Source: Flavobacteriales bacterium
GTDB lineage: Bacteria; Bacteroidota; Bacteroidia; Flavobacteriales_D; Crocinitomicaceae
Assembly (NCBI GenBank): GCA_947461635.1
Contig: CANHMH010000003.1
Location: 1 to 49,287 of the forward strand
Length of the DNA stretch: 49,287 nt
Reading direction: 5' to 3'
Part shown: in pieces, positions 1-8,619 of the stretch
How the letters are laid out: each line of letters begins with the position of its first letter
Numbering within the stretch: position 1 is the first letter of the stretch
Notes under the pieces: generated by a model
Seen by the model: the letters and a program-made list of their open reading frames with translations, nothing else
What the model was told of the DNA's origin: nothing
Database searches by the model: none
Made by a program: the position numbers and the translations under genes

Positions 1-116
1 AGCTAAATTACGAAATTTCAGGAAACCAAAAATACTGGTCAAACATGCCTAAAACGATTGTGACCGTTTGTTGGAATTGTTGTAATTTTAAGCTTCAAAT
101 TCGATTTAAGTTCCTT

Positions 117-3100
117 ATGAAAAAAACGATTCTATTCTTTGGATTACTTACCACCATTGGTATTTTTGCTCAAAAAAAATCTACAATTACGGAGGTTGTA
201 AAACCCCCGTTCGATGCTGGCACAGTTGGCGCTTTGTCGTTTCGTATGGTTGGACCAGCCTTAACCTCTGGACGTGTAATTGACATTGCTGTTCATCCAA
301 CAAATAAAGACATGTGGTACGTAGCTGCTGCATGTGGAGGTGTATGGACAACCAACAATCATGGAATTACCTTTTCCCCCATTTTTGATGGATATGGTTC
401 TTATTCGATTGCTTGTGTTGAACTTGCGCCATCCAATCCAAATACCGTTTGGGTAGGAACAGGAGAAAATAACAATCAACGTTCGGTTGCATATGGTGAC
501 GGAGTATATAAATCCTTGGATGGTGGAAAATCATTTACCAATATGGGTTTAAAAACTTCGGAGCACATTGGAAATATCATCATTCATCCAACGGATGAAA
601 ATACCGTTTGGGTAGCTGCTTACGGTCCACTCTGGAGCGGTGGGGGTGAACGTGGAGTATACAAAACGACTGATGGAGGAAAAACGTGGACAAGAACCTT
701 GTTTGTTTCCGATAACACGGGGATTTCAGAAATTGCTATCGATCCTTCGAATCCAAATATTCTATATGCTTCAGCTCACCAACGCAGACGTCACGAATGG
801 ACATACATTGGTGGTGGGCCAGAATCTACAGCTTACAAATCCACGGATGGAGGAATGACATGGCGTCCAATTATAGCGGGATTACCAAAAGGAGACATGG
901 GGAGAATTGGACTTGCCGTTTCACCGGTTGATCCAAACTATGTTTATGCAATTGTAGAGGCGCGTTATGGTAAAGCGGGTGTTTACCGTTCAACAAATAA
1001 AGGAGAAAATTGGAGCAAACAAAGTGATTTCAATACAAGTGGAAATTATTACCAAGAAATCATGTGTGATCCATCCAATAAAAATAAAGTATTCGCAATG
1101 GATACCTACATGCATCATACAGAAGATGGTGGAAAAACATTCAAAGCAACAGGGGAAACCAACAAGCACGTGGATAACCATGCGATTTGGATTGACCCTA
1201 GCAACACAGACCATTGGCTTGTCGGCTGCGATGGTGGATTATACGAAACGTATACACATGCAAAGGAATGGAAATACTACGCGAATTTGCCGATTATTCA
1301 ATTCTATAAAGCTGTAACTGACAATGCGACTCCGTTTTACAATATTTACGGGGGAACGCAAGATAATAATTCCATGGGTGGCCCTGCAGCAACAAACAAT
1401 GCAGCCGGAATTCTGAATTCAGATTGGTTCATTACCAATGGTGGTGATGGATTCGAATCCGCAACAGATTGGTCAAATCCTAACATTACCTATGCACAGG
1501 CGCAATACGGTTGGATCGTACGTTATGACCGTGCTTCAGGTGAAAAAGTTCCAATTCAACCAATGTCAGGGAAAGGAGAGCCTGCTTATCGTTGGAACTG
1601 GGATGCACCGTTAATTGTTTCTTCTCACGATGCATCTACCTTGTATTTTGCTGCTAATAAATTATTCAAATCCACGAATCGAGGTGATGACTGGCAAACG
1701 ATTTCTCCAGATTTAACGCAGCAAATTGACCGCAATGAAATCGAAGTGATGGACCAAGTATGGACGATTGATGCGGTGATGAAAAATGCATCAACTACGA
1801 TTTACGGGAACGTTGTTGCGTTAGATGAGTCACCGAAGAAAAAAGGATTATTGTACGTAGGAACAGATGATGGACTCATTCAAGTGTCGGAAAATGATGG
1901 TCAAACATGGAGTAAATACGCAACATTCCCAGGTGTGCCGGTTAACGCTCGTGTGAACATGCTAACAGCCTCTTTACATGACGAAAACACCGTCTATGCT
2001 GTATTTAACCCGCAACGCTCAGGAGACTTTAAACCATATGTTTTGCGTTCACCAGATAAAGGGAAAACGTGGGTAAATATCACCGCAAATCTACCTGTAA
2101 GAGGTAATTCATATTGCGTGAAGCAAGATCATGTCGATCCAAATTTATTGTTTGTTGGAACGGAGTTTGGCGCATTTTTCACCAATGATGGTGGCTTAAA
2201 TTGGACGAAATTAGCAGGATTGCCGACAATCGCCGTGTATGACTTGGATATTCAAAAACGTGAAAACGATTTGGTTGCAGCGACATTTGGACGTGGGTTC
2301 TATGTTCTGGATAACTACACTCCTTTGCGTTCGTTGTCTAAAGTGAATTTGGACAAGAAAGCATATTTATTCCCGGTGAAAGATGCACTTTCTTACGTGC
2401 CAGCTGATCCACTCGGACTCGACGGAACAGGATTCCAAGGACACAACATGTGGGCTTCGGAGAATCCATCGTTTGGTGCGGTATTTACACTTTATGTCAA
2501 GGATGAATACAAAACATTGAAGGATTCACGTCAGGAAAAAGAACAAGCGTTAGAGAAAGATAAAAAGGATGTTGTTTATCCGACCTTTGATGAATTACGT
2601 AAGGAAAAACTAGAAGAAGCCGCGAAGATAATTTGGATCATTTCAGATGCTTCCGGAAAAGAGGTCCGCCGTATGTCAGGTAATCCAGCAAAAGGAATCT
2701 CACGTACCGTTTGGAACCTTCGCTCAAACGTGACGAATCCAATTGGTTCGGGTGGAAATGGATTCTTGGTGGCACCGGGAACCTATTACGTCAGTGTTTC
2801 TTTAGTTAAAAACGGTGAAGTTGAGGAATTGATCTCAAAAACTGCATTCGAAATCAAAGCCTTGAACAACCAAACATTGGTAGCGAAAAACCCACAGGAA
2901 TTGGCAGCCTTCAGAACGGAAGTTGCTGAATTGAATCGAAAAGTTTCTGGTGCTGGAAAATTAATGGGTGAAACAACAGATGAGATTGAATTAATGGAAA
3001 AAGCATTAATCACCTATCCAAATACAGATATGTCGCTTTTGAAAGAAATCAAAGAATTGAAAACGATCATGTACGATTGCAACATCTTGATGAATGGAGA

Positions 3101-3359
3101 CGGCGTACGTGCTGCACATGAATTTGAGGTTGCACCGAGTATTCAGTCACGTTTAGGAATGGTGGAATACCAACTTTATGACAATACAGCGGGAGTAAGT
3201 AATACGCACAAAGCAAACAAAGCAATTGTTGAAGCTGAATATGCGGAACTCCGAGTGAAATTAGATGAGGTCATCAAACGTGTGAAGTTACTTCAAACGA
3301 AGTTGGATGCAGTTCCAATTCCGTACACAAAATCAAAAGAAAACTGGAAGGAGGATTAA
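117..3359 (+). CDS. Secreted VPS10/sortilin-like beta-propeller protein (glycosyl hydrolase-like)
   Basis: The 1080-residue product starts with a clear signal peptide (MKKTILFFGLLTTIGIFAQ). That is why the ATG at 117 is preferred over an in-frame start at 45, which would add 24 polar residues before the hydrophobic core. The body carries about nine Asp-box (BNR) motifs of the type S/T-x-D-x-G-x-x-W, for example STDGGMTW, SENDGQTW and SPDKGKTW. These mark beta-propeller blades of the sortilin/VPS10 and sialidase type. The last 200 residues are charged and helical, and no T9SS sorting domain is visible, so periplasmic or outer-membrane placement is inferred. Databases often call such proteins glycosyl hydrolases, but no catalytic site can be identified here. 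It stands alone, ends at a strong bidirectional terminator, and converges with fabI. Confidence 0.85.
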   Translation: MKKTILFFGLLTTIGIFAQKKSTITEVVKPPFDAGTVGALSFRMVGPALTSGRVIDIAVHPTNKDMWYVAAACGGVWTTNNHGITFSPIFDGYGSYSIACVELAPSNPNTVWVGTGENNNQRSVAYGDGVYKSLDGGKSFTNMGLKTSEHIGNIIIHPTDENTVWVAAYGPLWSGGGERGVYKTTDGGKTWTRTLFVSDNTGISEIAIDPSNPNILYASAHQRRRHEWTYIGGGPESTAYKSTDGGMTWRPIIAGLPKGDMGRIGLAVSPVDPNYVYAIVEARYGKAGVYRSTNKGENWSKQSDFNTSGNYYQEIMCDPSNKNKVFAMDTYMHHTEDGGKTFKATGETNKHVDNHAIWIDPSNTDHWLVGCDGGLYETYTHAKEWKYYANLPIIQFYKAVTDNATPFYNIYGGTQDNNSMGGPAATNNAAGILNSDWFITNGGDGFESATDWSNPNITYAQAQYGWIVRYDRASGEKVPIQPMSGKGEPAYRWNWDAPLIVSSHDASTLYFAANKLFKSTNRGDDWQTISPDLTQQIDRNEIEVMDQVWTIDAVMKNASTTIYGNVVALDESPKKKGLLYVGTDDGLIQVSENDGQTWSKYATFPGVPVNARVNMLTASLHDENTVYAVFNPQRSGDFKPYVLRSPDKGKTWVNITANLPVRGNSYCVKQDHVDPNLLFVGTEFGAFFTNDGGLNWTKLAGLPTIAVYDLDIQKRENDLVAATFGRGFYVLDNYTPLRSLSKVNLDKKAYLFPVKDALSYVPADPLGLDGTGFQGHNMWASENPSFGAVFTLYVKDEYKTLKDSRQEKEQALEKDKKDVVYPTFDELRKEKLEEAAKIIWIISDASGKEVRRMSGNPAKGISRTVWNLRSNVTNPIGSGGNGFLVAPGTYYVSVSLVKNGEVEELISKTAFEIKALNNQTLVAKNPQELAAFRTEVAELNRKVSGAGKLMGETTDEIELMEKALITYPNTDMSLLKEIKELKTIMYDCNILMNGDGVRAAHEFEVAPSIQSRLGMVEYQLYDNTAGVSNTHKANKAIVEAEYAELRVKLDEVIKRVKLLQTKLDAVPIPYTKSKENWKED

Positions 3360-3379
3360 TTCCTAAAAGTTGAGCGCAT

Positions 3380-3413
3380 AAAAAAGCCCCTGACGACTGT
3401 CAGGGGCTTTTTT
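3380..3413. terminator. Bidirectional intrinsic terminator
   Basis: A 15-bp perfect stem, AAAAAAGCCCCTGAC paired with GTCAGGGGCTTTTTT, has a GACT loop. It has A/T runs on both sides, so it can work on both strands. It separates the propeller gene (+) from convergent fabI (-). Confidence 0.9.
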
Positions 3414-3429
3414 AGGTTTTTGAATTTGG

Positions 3430-4242
3430 TTATTCACCAAATTTTTCAATCACTTGTTGCGTTACGCCTGTATTAGAGAATCCACCATCGTGGAATAAAT
3501 TCTGCATTGTAACGTATCTTGTTAGGTCGGAGAACATTGTTACACAATAGTCAGCACAAGCCACTGCAGATGCGTTTCCAAGTGGAGACATTTGTTCAGA
3601 GAAGTTAATGAATTCTTTGAATCCTTTGATTCCTTGTCCAGCCGTTGTAACCGTTGGAGATTGTGAAATCGTATTCACACGAACTTTTTTCGCAATTCCA
3701 TAGTGGTATCCGAAAGAACGCGCGATGGATTCAAGTAAAGATTTCGCATCAGCCATGTCATTATAGTCAGGAAAAATACGTTGTGCAGCGATATAAGAAA
3801 GTGCAATCACAGATCCCCATTCATTCATGGCGTCTTGTTTGTAAAGTGTAGCTAAGGTCTTGTGTAAAGAGATAGCAGAAACATCCATGGACTGATTGTA
3901 GTAATTGTAATCGTTTTCCGTGTAGTGTTTTCCTTTGCGCACGTTTGGAGACATTCCGATTGAATGTAAAACGAAATCAATTTTTCCACCAAGAATTTCT
4001 TGAGCATGTGTAACAAGGTTTGTTAAATCTTCAATACTTGTTGCGTCCGCTGGAATCACTTGACTTCCTGTTTCCGCTGCTAAAGCATTTATTTCACCCA
4101 TTCGCATTGCGATTGGAGCGTTTGTAAGAACAAATGTTGCTCCTTCTTCGTGTGCTCTTTGAGCGACTTTCCAAGCAATGGATTGGTCGTTCAATGCACC
4201 AAAAATAATTCCTCGTTTTCCTTTTAGTAAGTTATTTGCCAT
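3430..4242 (-). CDS. fabI: Enoyl-[acyl-carrier-protein] reductase (NADH), FabI
   Basis: The 270-residue product is a short-chain dehydrogenase of the FabI type, which reduces trans-2-enoyl-ACP in the last step of each fatty-acid elongation cycle. The N-terminal segment GALNDQSIAW matches the FabI nucleotide-binding loop. The catalytic pair is Tyr160 and Lys167 with the family spacing Y-x6-K, inside LSYIAAQRIFPDYNDMADAK, which closely parallels E. coli FabI around Tyr156 and Lys163. Length is normal for the family. It is the last gene of a minus-strand series (uvrB, DUF3817, SRPBCC, fabI), but a TACTTTTG box 17 nt upstream of its ATG suggests its own promoter. The enzyme class is the triclosan target; sensitivity cannot be judged from sequence alone. 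Confidence 0.95.
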   Translation of the reverse strand: MANNLLKGKRGIIFGALNDQSIAWKVAQRAHEEGATFVLTNAPIAMRMGEINALAAETGSQVIPADATSIEDLTNLVTHAQEILGGKIDFVLHSIGMSPNVRKGKHYTENDYNYYNQSMDVSAISLHKTLATLYKQDAMNEWGSVIALSYIAAQRIFPDYNDMADAKSLLESIARSFGYHYGIAKKVRVNTISQSPTVTTAGQGIKGFKEFINFSEQMSPLGNASAVACADYCVTMFSDLTRYVTMQNLFHDGGFSNTGVTQQVIEKFGE

Positions 4243-4259
4243 GTATCTTCAATTTTAAA

Positions 4260-4267
4260 CAAAAGTA
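4260..4267 (-). promoter_or_regulatory. Candidate -7 promoter box for fabI
   Basis: On the minus strand the sequence TACTTTTG matches the Bacteroidota -7 consensus TAnnTTTG exactly and ends 17 nt before the fabI ATG. A TTG lies 16 nt upstream of the box, inside the end of the SRPBCC gene. The spacing is slightly short, so the -33 element is uncertain. Confidence 0.5.
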
Positions 4268-4274
4268 ATCAATC

Positions 4275-4814
4275 TTATTTTTCCAACACCGATTTTAATT
4301 TTTTGAGTCCGTCATCTAAGTCTTTCCCAATCATTTCATCCATCTTCAATAAGTAGGTTATGGCATTCCAGGGATAAGGAGAATTCCCTTCAAATCCCCA
4401 AATGACACGCGTGTTTTCCGCATTAATACTACTCGTTTCAAAGTAAGCATCGTCTTCATTTTCAAAAGGAACTTTGAAGCGTATGTGCATATCAATTCGT
4501 TCACCAGGTGTTAATTTTATTAATTCCATGGCTCCAGTTCCAACTTTTTTGTCTTTACTTTCCCATGCAGAAACGAATCCTACGATTCCATCTTGTCCAG
4601 TGTACGTTTTTTTCATTTTTGGATCCTGTCGCGCCCAAACACTAAATTGATCTTGGTTCTTGAGAAATTTCAAATACTGATAGACACTGTCTTTGGGTTG
4701 TGAAACTTGAATACTGCGTTCAATTTTAAATTTTCTCGGGGCAAAAAGCCCAATGATTAGAATCAATGCAACAAGGCTTAAAATCAATAAGAAAAATCGT
4801 TTAATCCATTTCAT
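4275..4814 (-). CDS. SRPBCC-family protein with N-terminal membrane anchor
   Basis: The 179-residue product begins with a positively charged end and one hydrophobic helix (about residues 6-24), which is either a membrane anchor or a signal sequence. The rest fits the SRPBCC (START/Bet v1-like, polyketide cyclase-type) fold: an IERSIQVSQPKDSVYQYL entry strand and helix, and a long C-terminal helix (MDEMIGKDLDDGLKKLKSVLE). The fold binds hydrophobic ligands, but the ligand is unknown. It lies between a DUF3817 membrane protein gene and fabI. In the gap upstream (4830-4846) a short inverted repeat, AACTGC-TTTAC-GCAGTT, could be a weak attenuator; it has no U-tract. Confidence 0.8.
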   Translation of the reverse strand: MKWIKRFFLLILSLVALILIIGLFAPRKFKIERSIQVSQPKDSVYQYLKFLKNQDQFSVWARQDPKMKKTYTGQDGIVGFVSAWESKDKKVGTGAMELIKLTPGERIDMHIRFKVPFENEDDAYFETSSINAENTRVIWGFEGNSPYPWNAITYLLKMDEMIGKDLDDGLKKLKSVLEK

Positions 4815-4864
4815 AATTTGTTTGTTTTGAACTGCTTTACGCAGTTATCGGTAAAAAGTTATTT

Positions 4865-5143
4865 TTAAGACCTTAAGTACCTTTTCTCTGCCCAGAATGT
4901 ACCAAACGGAACGAAAGCGGCAATAAACAAAATCAACGCTTTCCCAAATGAAAATTGTTTTGAAAAGAAAAATACTGCCAAGTAGATGCAAAATGCAATA
5001 AACAAAATGCCGTGTATCCATCCCACAATTTTGTTTGGCCAAATCAGCTCGAATTGGTACTTCAAAACCATCGTGATGATCAATCCTATCCATGAGAATC
5101 CCTCCGCAATGGCAATTTTCTGAAATTGTTGTAAACGTGACAT
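4865..5143 (-). CDS. DUF3817 small integral membrane protein
   Basis: This 92-residue protein matches the DUF3817 (YdzA-like) pattern. It has an N-terminal amphipathic start, then three hydrophobic segments (about residues 14-30, 42-58 and 69-83), with the typical AEGFSWIGL opening and a WAEKRYL end. Function is unknown; the family consists of small inner-membrane proteins. The ATG lies 2 nt after the uvrB stop, so it is almost certainly translated from the uvrB transcript. An overlapping 82-residue frame at 4845-5093 is a shadow of this gene. Confidence 0.85.
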   Translation of the reverse strand: MSRLQQFQKIAIAEGFSWIGLIITMVLKYQFELIWPNKIVGWIHGILFIAFCIYLAVFFFSKQFSFGKALILFIAAFVPFGTFWAEKRYLRS

Positions 5144-5145
5144 AC

Positions 5146-7167
5146 TTATTTTTTTAGTTGTGTTTCAAGTTCTTTTAATTGGTCACGGAACCGAGCTGCT
5201 TCGATGAAGTCAAGTTCTTTCGCTGCTTTTTCCATGGCTCTTCTCGTTGCTTTCAACCGTGCTTCCAGTTCCTTTGGATTCAAGTAGGTCTGTACTGGTT
5301 CCGCAGCGAGTTGTGCTTGCGTTTCTTGTGTGTATTTTAACTGGCGACTTGCGGTATCACCATCTGCAACCTTTGTCGATTCCATGATTTTCTCCTTGGA
5401 TTTATTCAAGGCAGTTGGAACCAATCCGTGTTCTAAATTATAGGCAATTTGCATCGCTCTTCTGCGTTCTGTTTCGGAAATCGTTCTACGCATAGACTCC
5501 GTCATTTTGTCGGCATACATCAATACTTTTCCATTGACATTTCGCGCAGCGCGTCCAACTGTTTGTACCAATGAACGTTCATTGCGAAGGAATCCTTCTT
5601 TGTCAGCATCTAAAATAGCGACCAAAGAAACCTCAGGAAGGTCTAGTCCCTCACGAAGTAAATTAACTCCAATGAGTACGTCAAAATCACCTAGTCTTAA
5701 TTGACGAAGTATTTCTACACGCTCAATCGTATCGATTTCACTGTGGATGTACCGACACAGAATTCCAAGCTTGTCAAAATATTTCTGTAATTCTTCCGCC
5801 ATTCTTTTGGTTAAGGTGGTAACCAAAATACGCTCTTTTACAGCGATTCGTTCTTGAATGGCAGCCATTAAATGGTCAATTTGATGCTTGGAAGGATGCA
5901 CTTCAATGATTGGATCTAAAAGTCCTGTTGGACGAATCAATTGCTGCACCATGATTCCATCAGATCGTTGCATTTCATAATCCGCTGGAGTAGCGGAAAC
6001 ATAAATCGTATTATTTAAGAATCCTTCGAATTCTTCAAACTTCAGTGGACGATTGTCGATTGCTGCCTGCAGTCTAAATCCGTAGTCAATTAAATTGGTT
6101 TTTCGTGCTCTATCTCCTGCGTACATACCACGTACTTGTGGGAGTGTCACGTGACTTTCGTCAATGACCAGGAGAAAATCATCTGGAAAATAATCAAGTA
6201 AACAGAAAGGACGTTCGCCCGGTTGACGTCGATCGAAATAACGAGAGTAATTTTCAATTCCCGAGCAATAACCCAATTCTCGAATCATTTCCAAATCGTA
6301 ATTCACGCGTTCATCCAACCGTTTGGACTCCTCCAATTTACCATCTTCTTTGAAGTTCTGTACTTGAACGACAAGGTCATCTTGGATTTGTTCAATGGCT
6401 TGTCTTGTATTGTCTGGACTCGAAACAAATAAATTGGCTGGGAAAATATCAATCTCCTTAAAAGTTTCAATTCGTTCACTCGTTTCAGGATCGATGGAAG
6501 AAATGGTTTCGATTTCATCTCCCCAAAATCCAATTCGAATCGCATAATCGGCATAAGCGAGGAAAATGTCTACCGTTTCTCCGATGGCACGAAACATGCC
6601 TCGCTCAAATTTATCTCCTGCTCGTTGGTACAGGTTTTCTACCAATCTGAATAGAAATTTGTTTCTAGCGACGGATTGTCCGACGGTCAAATGCAAAATG
6701 CTTTCTCGGAATTCCTGTGGATTCCCAATACCATAAATGCAGGAAACAGATGCTACAACGAGCACATCTTTACGGCCAGATAAGAGGGCAGAGGTTGCTG
6801 ATAAACGCAATTTTTCAATTTCATCGTTGATTTGCAAGTCCTTTTCAATGTAAACTCCGGTAGTCGGTAAATAAGCTTCCGGTTGATAATAATCGTAGTA
6901 AGAAACAAAATACTCAATGGAATTCTCTGGAAAAAACTGCTTGAATTCCCCGTATAATTGAGCGGCAAGCGTTTTGTTATGAGAAAGAATTAAGGTTGGA
7001 CGTTGAATTTGCTGAACAACGTTCGCAATTGTAAACGTTTTCCCGCTACCAGTCACACCCAGCAAGGTTTGGTCGGATACCCCCGCAGCTAATCCAGCCA
7101 CTAATTGACGTATCGCATCCGGTTGATCACCAGTTGGCTGAAAGTCGGAAACAAGTTGAAAGTCCAT
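5146..7167 (-). CDS. uvrB: Excinuclease ABC subunit UvrB
   Basis: UvrB is the damage-verifying helicase-like subunit of nucleotide excision repair. The 673-residue product has Walker A at residues 37-44 (GVTGSGKT), the beta-hairpin region YYDYYQPEAYLP that wraps damaged DNA, the DESH helicase motif (LLVIDESH), motif VI with VGRAARN, and a C-terminal UVR coiled coil (about residues 635-670) that contacts UvrC. Length is standard. A GTG at 7173 would add two residues, but it lies inside the -7 box TACATTTG (7180-7173), so the ATG at 7167, 5 nt past that box, is the better start. It heads the minus-strand cluster with the DUF3817 gene 2 nt downstream and is divergent from the AHSA1 gene. Confidence 0.97.
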   Translation of the reverse strand: MDFQLVSDFQPTGDQPDAIRQLVAGLAAGVSDQTLLGVTGSGKTFTIANVVQQIQRPTLILSHNKTLAAQLYGEFKQFFPENSIEYFVSYYDYYQPEAYLPTTGVYIEKDLQINDEIEKLRLSATSALLSGRKDVLVVASVSCIYGIGNPQEFRESILHLTVGQSVARNKFLFRLVENLYQRAGDKFERGMFRAIGETVDIFLAYADYAIRIGFWGDEIETISSIDPETSERIETFKEIDIFPANLFVSSPDNTRQAIEQIQDDLVVQVQNFKEDGKLEESKRLDERVNYDLEMIRELGYCSGIENYSRYFDRRQPGERPFCLLDYFPDDFLLVIDESHVTLPQVRGMYAGDRARKTNLIDYGFRLQAAIDNRPLKFEEFEGFLNNTIYVSATPADYEMQRSDGIMVQQLIRPTGLLDPIIEVHPSKHQIDHLMAAIQERIAVKERILVTTLTKRMAEELQKYFDKLGILCRYIHSEIDTIERVEILRQLRLGDFDVLIGVNLLREGLDLPEVSLVAILDADKEGFLRNERSLVQTVGRAARNVNGKVLMYADKMTESMRRTISETERRRAMQIAYNLEHGLVPTALNKSKEKIMESTKVADGDTASRQLKYTQETQAQLAAEPVQTYLNPKELEARLKATRRAMEKAAKELDFIEAARFRDQLKELETQLKK

Positions 7168-7172
7168 GTTCA

Positions 7173-7180
7173 CAAATGTA
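7173..7180 (-). promoter_or_regulatory. Candidate -7 promoter box for uvrB
   Basis: TACATTTG on the minus strand matches TAnnTTTG and ends 5 nt before the uvrB ATG at 7167. The mRNA would therefore have almost no leader. No convincing -33 TTG was found at the expected distance. The box rules out the GTG at 7173 as start, because that codon would lie within the promoter. Confidence 0.5.
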
Positions 7181-7199
7181 AGGAATATCAGGGGATGGG

Positions 7200-7229
7200 T
7201 TGAACGAATTCACACTTTTCCTATCTTTG
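7200..7229 (+). promoter_or_regulatory. Promoter for the AHSA1-like gene, probably giving a leaderless mRNA
   Basis: TTG at 7200-7202, 19 nt of spacer and TATCTTTG at 7222-7229 fit the flavobacterial promoter consensus TTG-N17-23-TAnnTTTG. The ATG at 7234 starts only 4 nt after the -7 box, about where transcription should begin. A leaderless or nearly leaderless mRNA is therefore expected. The promoter is back to back with that of uvrB. Confidence 0.65.
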
Positions 7230-7233
7230 TTTT

Positions 7234-7647
7234 ATGGAAAAAGAATGGATTGAAGTAGAAGCAATGATTGAAGCCCCAATCAATGAAGTTTGGGAGAAAT
7301 GGACAAGGGATCAGCACGTCACAAAGTGGAATTTCGCACATGAGTCTTGGTGTTGTCCAAAAGCAACAATCGACTTACGTAAAGGGGGTGCCTTTTCTTT
7401 TCGAATGGAAGCAGTAGATGGTTCAGCTGGATTTGATTTTCATGGCACATATAATACGATTGAAGATCAAGAGTTTTTAGCAATTACCCTGGCGGACGGA
7501 AGAAAATGGGAAGTTGAATTTTCCGACTTGGGTTTATCCACACATGTCACAGAACGATTTCATCCAGAATCGGAAAATAGCCATGAATTACAACAAGCAG
7601 GATGGCAAGCGATATTAAATCAATTCAAATCCTATTGCGAAGCGTAG
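7234..7647 (+). CDS. AHSA1/SRPBCC-domain protein
   Basis: The 137-residue soluble protein has the AHSA1-like SRPBCC signature: an IEAPINEVWEKWT entry, WCCPKATIDLRKGGAFSFRMEAVDGS in the central sheet, and a C-terminal helix containing GWQAILNQFKSY. Family members bind small hydrophobic ligands or act as stress-related folding cofactors; no specific ligand can be named. There is no signal peptide, so it should be cytoplasmic. A DUF1801 gene follows after 4 nt. These two families are often found side by side in Bacteroidota (recalled, not checked), which suggests one small operon. Confidence 0.85.
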   Translation: MEKEWIEVEAMIEAPINEVWEKWTRDQHVTKWNFAHESWCCPKATIDLRKGGAFSFRMEAVDGSAGFDFHGTYNTIEDQEFLAITLADGRKWEVEFSDLGLSTHVTERFHPESENSHELQQAGWQAILNQFKSYCEA

Positions 7648-7651
7648 TCTT

Positions 7652-7987
7652 ATGCATCCAGAAGTAGCTGAACATATCAATTCCTTCCCAAAAGAAACAC
7701 AGGAAAAACTTTTAGCTCTCCGTTCCTTTTTATTGAATGCTGTGGAGGGATTGGAAGAAACCAAAAATTATGGTATTCCCACGTTTAAATTGAACGGGAA
7801 GAATTTCATTCATTATGCTGGATACGCGCACCACATTGGACTTTATCCGGGTGCAGGACCAATCAAAGCATTGAGTGAGGAATTGACTGGGTATAAGTTC
7901 GCGAAAGGATCCATTCAATTGCCACTGAAAGGTGAATTACCTTTTGAGTTAATCCAAAAGATTATCGATTTAAAATTGAAGAGATAA
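7652..7987 (+). CDS. DUF1801-domain protein (YdhG-like)
   Basis: The 111-residue protein matches the DUF1801/YdhG family: an opening helix with FPKETQEKLLALRSFLL, then EETKNYGIPTFKLNGKNFIHYAGYAHHIGLYPG and a KFAKGSIQLPL strand near the end. The family has an iron-chaperone-like fold by analogy with frataxin-type proteins, but its biochemical role is unsettled. It is cotranscribed with the AHSA1-like gene 4 nt upstream. Confidence 0.85.
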   Translation: MHPEVAEHINSFPKETQEKLLALRSFLLNAVEGLEETKNYGIPTFKLNGKNFIHYAGYAHHIGLYPGAGPIKALSEELTGYKFAKGSIQLPLKGELPFELIQKIIDLKLKR

Positions 7988-8005
7988 AAAAAGCGCCAAA
8001 GCGCT
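7986..8005 (-). terminator. Intrinsic terminator after the MazF toxin gene
   Basis: On the minus strand the stem AGCGC-TTTG-GCGCT is followed by a run of seven T. It lies about 30 nt past the toxin stop codon. On the plus strand the same hairpin lacks a T-run, so it serves the toxin-antitoxin transcript. Confidence 0.75.
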
Positions 8006-8033
8006 GGTAAGTTATCTGATCAGTATCGCCGTT

Positions 8034-8381
8034 TTAGTAACCTAGGTCCAACACAATTTTAATATTCTGTTTCACCTTTTCTGCAAGATCCAACGGAAGA
8101 TCTCCGATTTTCTTGATCAATCTTTTATTATCGATTGCTCTTAGTTGGTCAATCATTACGTCGCACGATTCTTTCACTTTTGCTGTTCCCTTTTTAATGT
8201 GCACCCTCAAAATTCGACTTTCTAATTTGATGTTTGTAGTAATTGGGCAGATCAGTATTGAAGGATGGACTTTATTTAAAACATCGGTTTGCACGATCAA
8301 TACTGGATGAGTTTTTCCCGTTTCTGTTCCAATTCTCGGATCGAGGTTCGCTAGCCAAACTTCGTATTTTCTAGCTATCAT
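8034..8381 (-). CDS. mazF: MazF/PemK-type mRNA interferase toxin
   Basis: The likely product is 115 residues, starting MIARKYEVWLANLDP. This is the standard opening of PemK/MazF toxins, ribosome-independent or ribosome-associated endoribonucleases that cut mRNA at short sequences. Family landmarks include G-x-E-x-x-K-T-H-P-V-L-I-V-Q after the first strand and CPITTNI in the core. A longer reading from 8405 would add eight residues before this conserved start. The ATG at 8381 overlaps the antitoxin's 3' end by 11 nt, which gives translational coupling. A terminator follows. Confidence 0.85.
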   Translation of the reverse strand: MIARKYEVWLANLDPRIGTETGKTHPVLIVQTDVLNKVHPSILICPITTNIKLESRILRVHIKKGTAKVKESCDVMIDQLRAIDNKRLIKKIGDLPLDLAEKVKQNIKIVLDLGY

Positions 8382-8604
8382 AATCCTCAAGATTTTCAAA
8401 TTCATGTAAAACCTTTATGGATTCTTCACTTACTAGTTTTGAATCTTGAATCAGCATTTGTTCAATTAATTTCTTTTTTTGGATTTGATTGTAATAGTGA
8501 AGCGCTTCATTGATGTATCGATTCCTCGTCTTTTGGATTTTATCTAAAAGTTGTTCGGTCTCTTCAAAAACGCTGTTGTCAAGTTTTAAGGATAAGGTTT
8601 TCAT
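8371..8604 (-). CDS. Ribbon-helix-helix antitoxin partner of MazF
   Basis: The 77-residue protein starts MKTLSLKLDNSVFEETEQLL, a short beta strand then a helix, followed by KTRNRYINEALHYYN, the second helix of a ribbon-helix-helix (CopG/MetJ-like) DNA-binding fold. The acidic C-terminal tail (residues 50-77) would be the toxin-neutralising part. It precedes and overlaps the toxin gene, the usual type II order. It probably represses its own promoter through the inverted repeat at 8620-8642. Confidence 0.8.
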   Translation of the reverse strand: MKTLSLKLDNSVFEETEQLLDKIQKTRNRYINEALHYYNQIQKKKLIEQMLIQDSKLVSEESIKVLHEFENLEDYDS

Positions 8605-8619
8605 CTGACTTGTTTATTA

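Noticed and set aside
4845-5093. 82-residue minus-strand frame
   Set aside because: It overlaps the DUF3817 gene in another frame; the DUF3817 frame has membrane helices, a family match and a start 2 nt after uvrB.
7171-7173. GTG as uvrB start
   Set aside because: It lies inside the -7 box TACATTTG; the ATG at 7167 is a better start.
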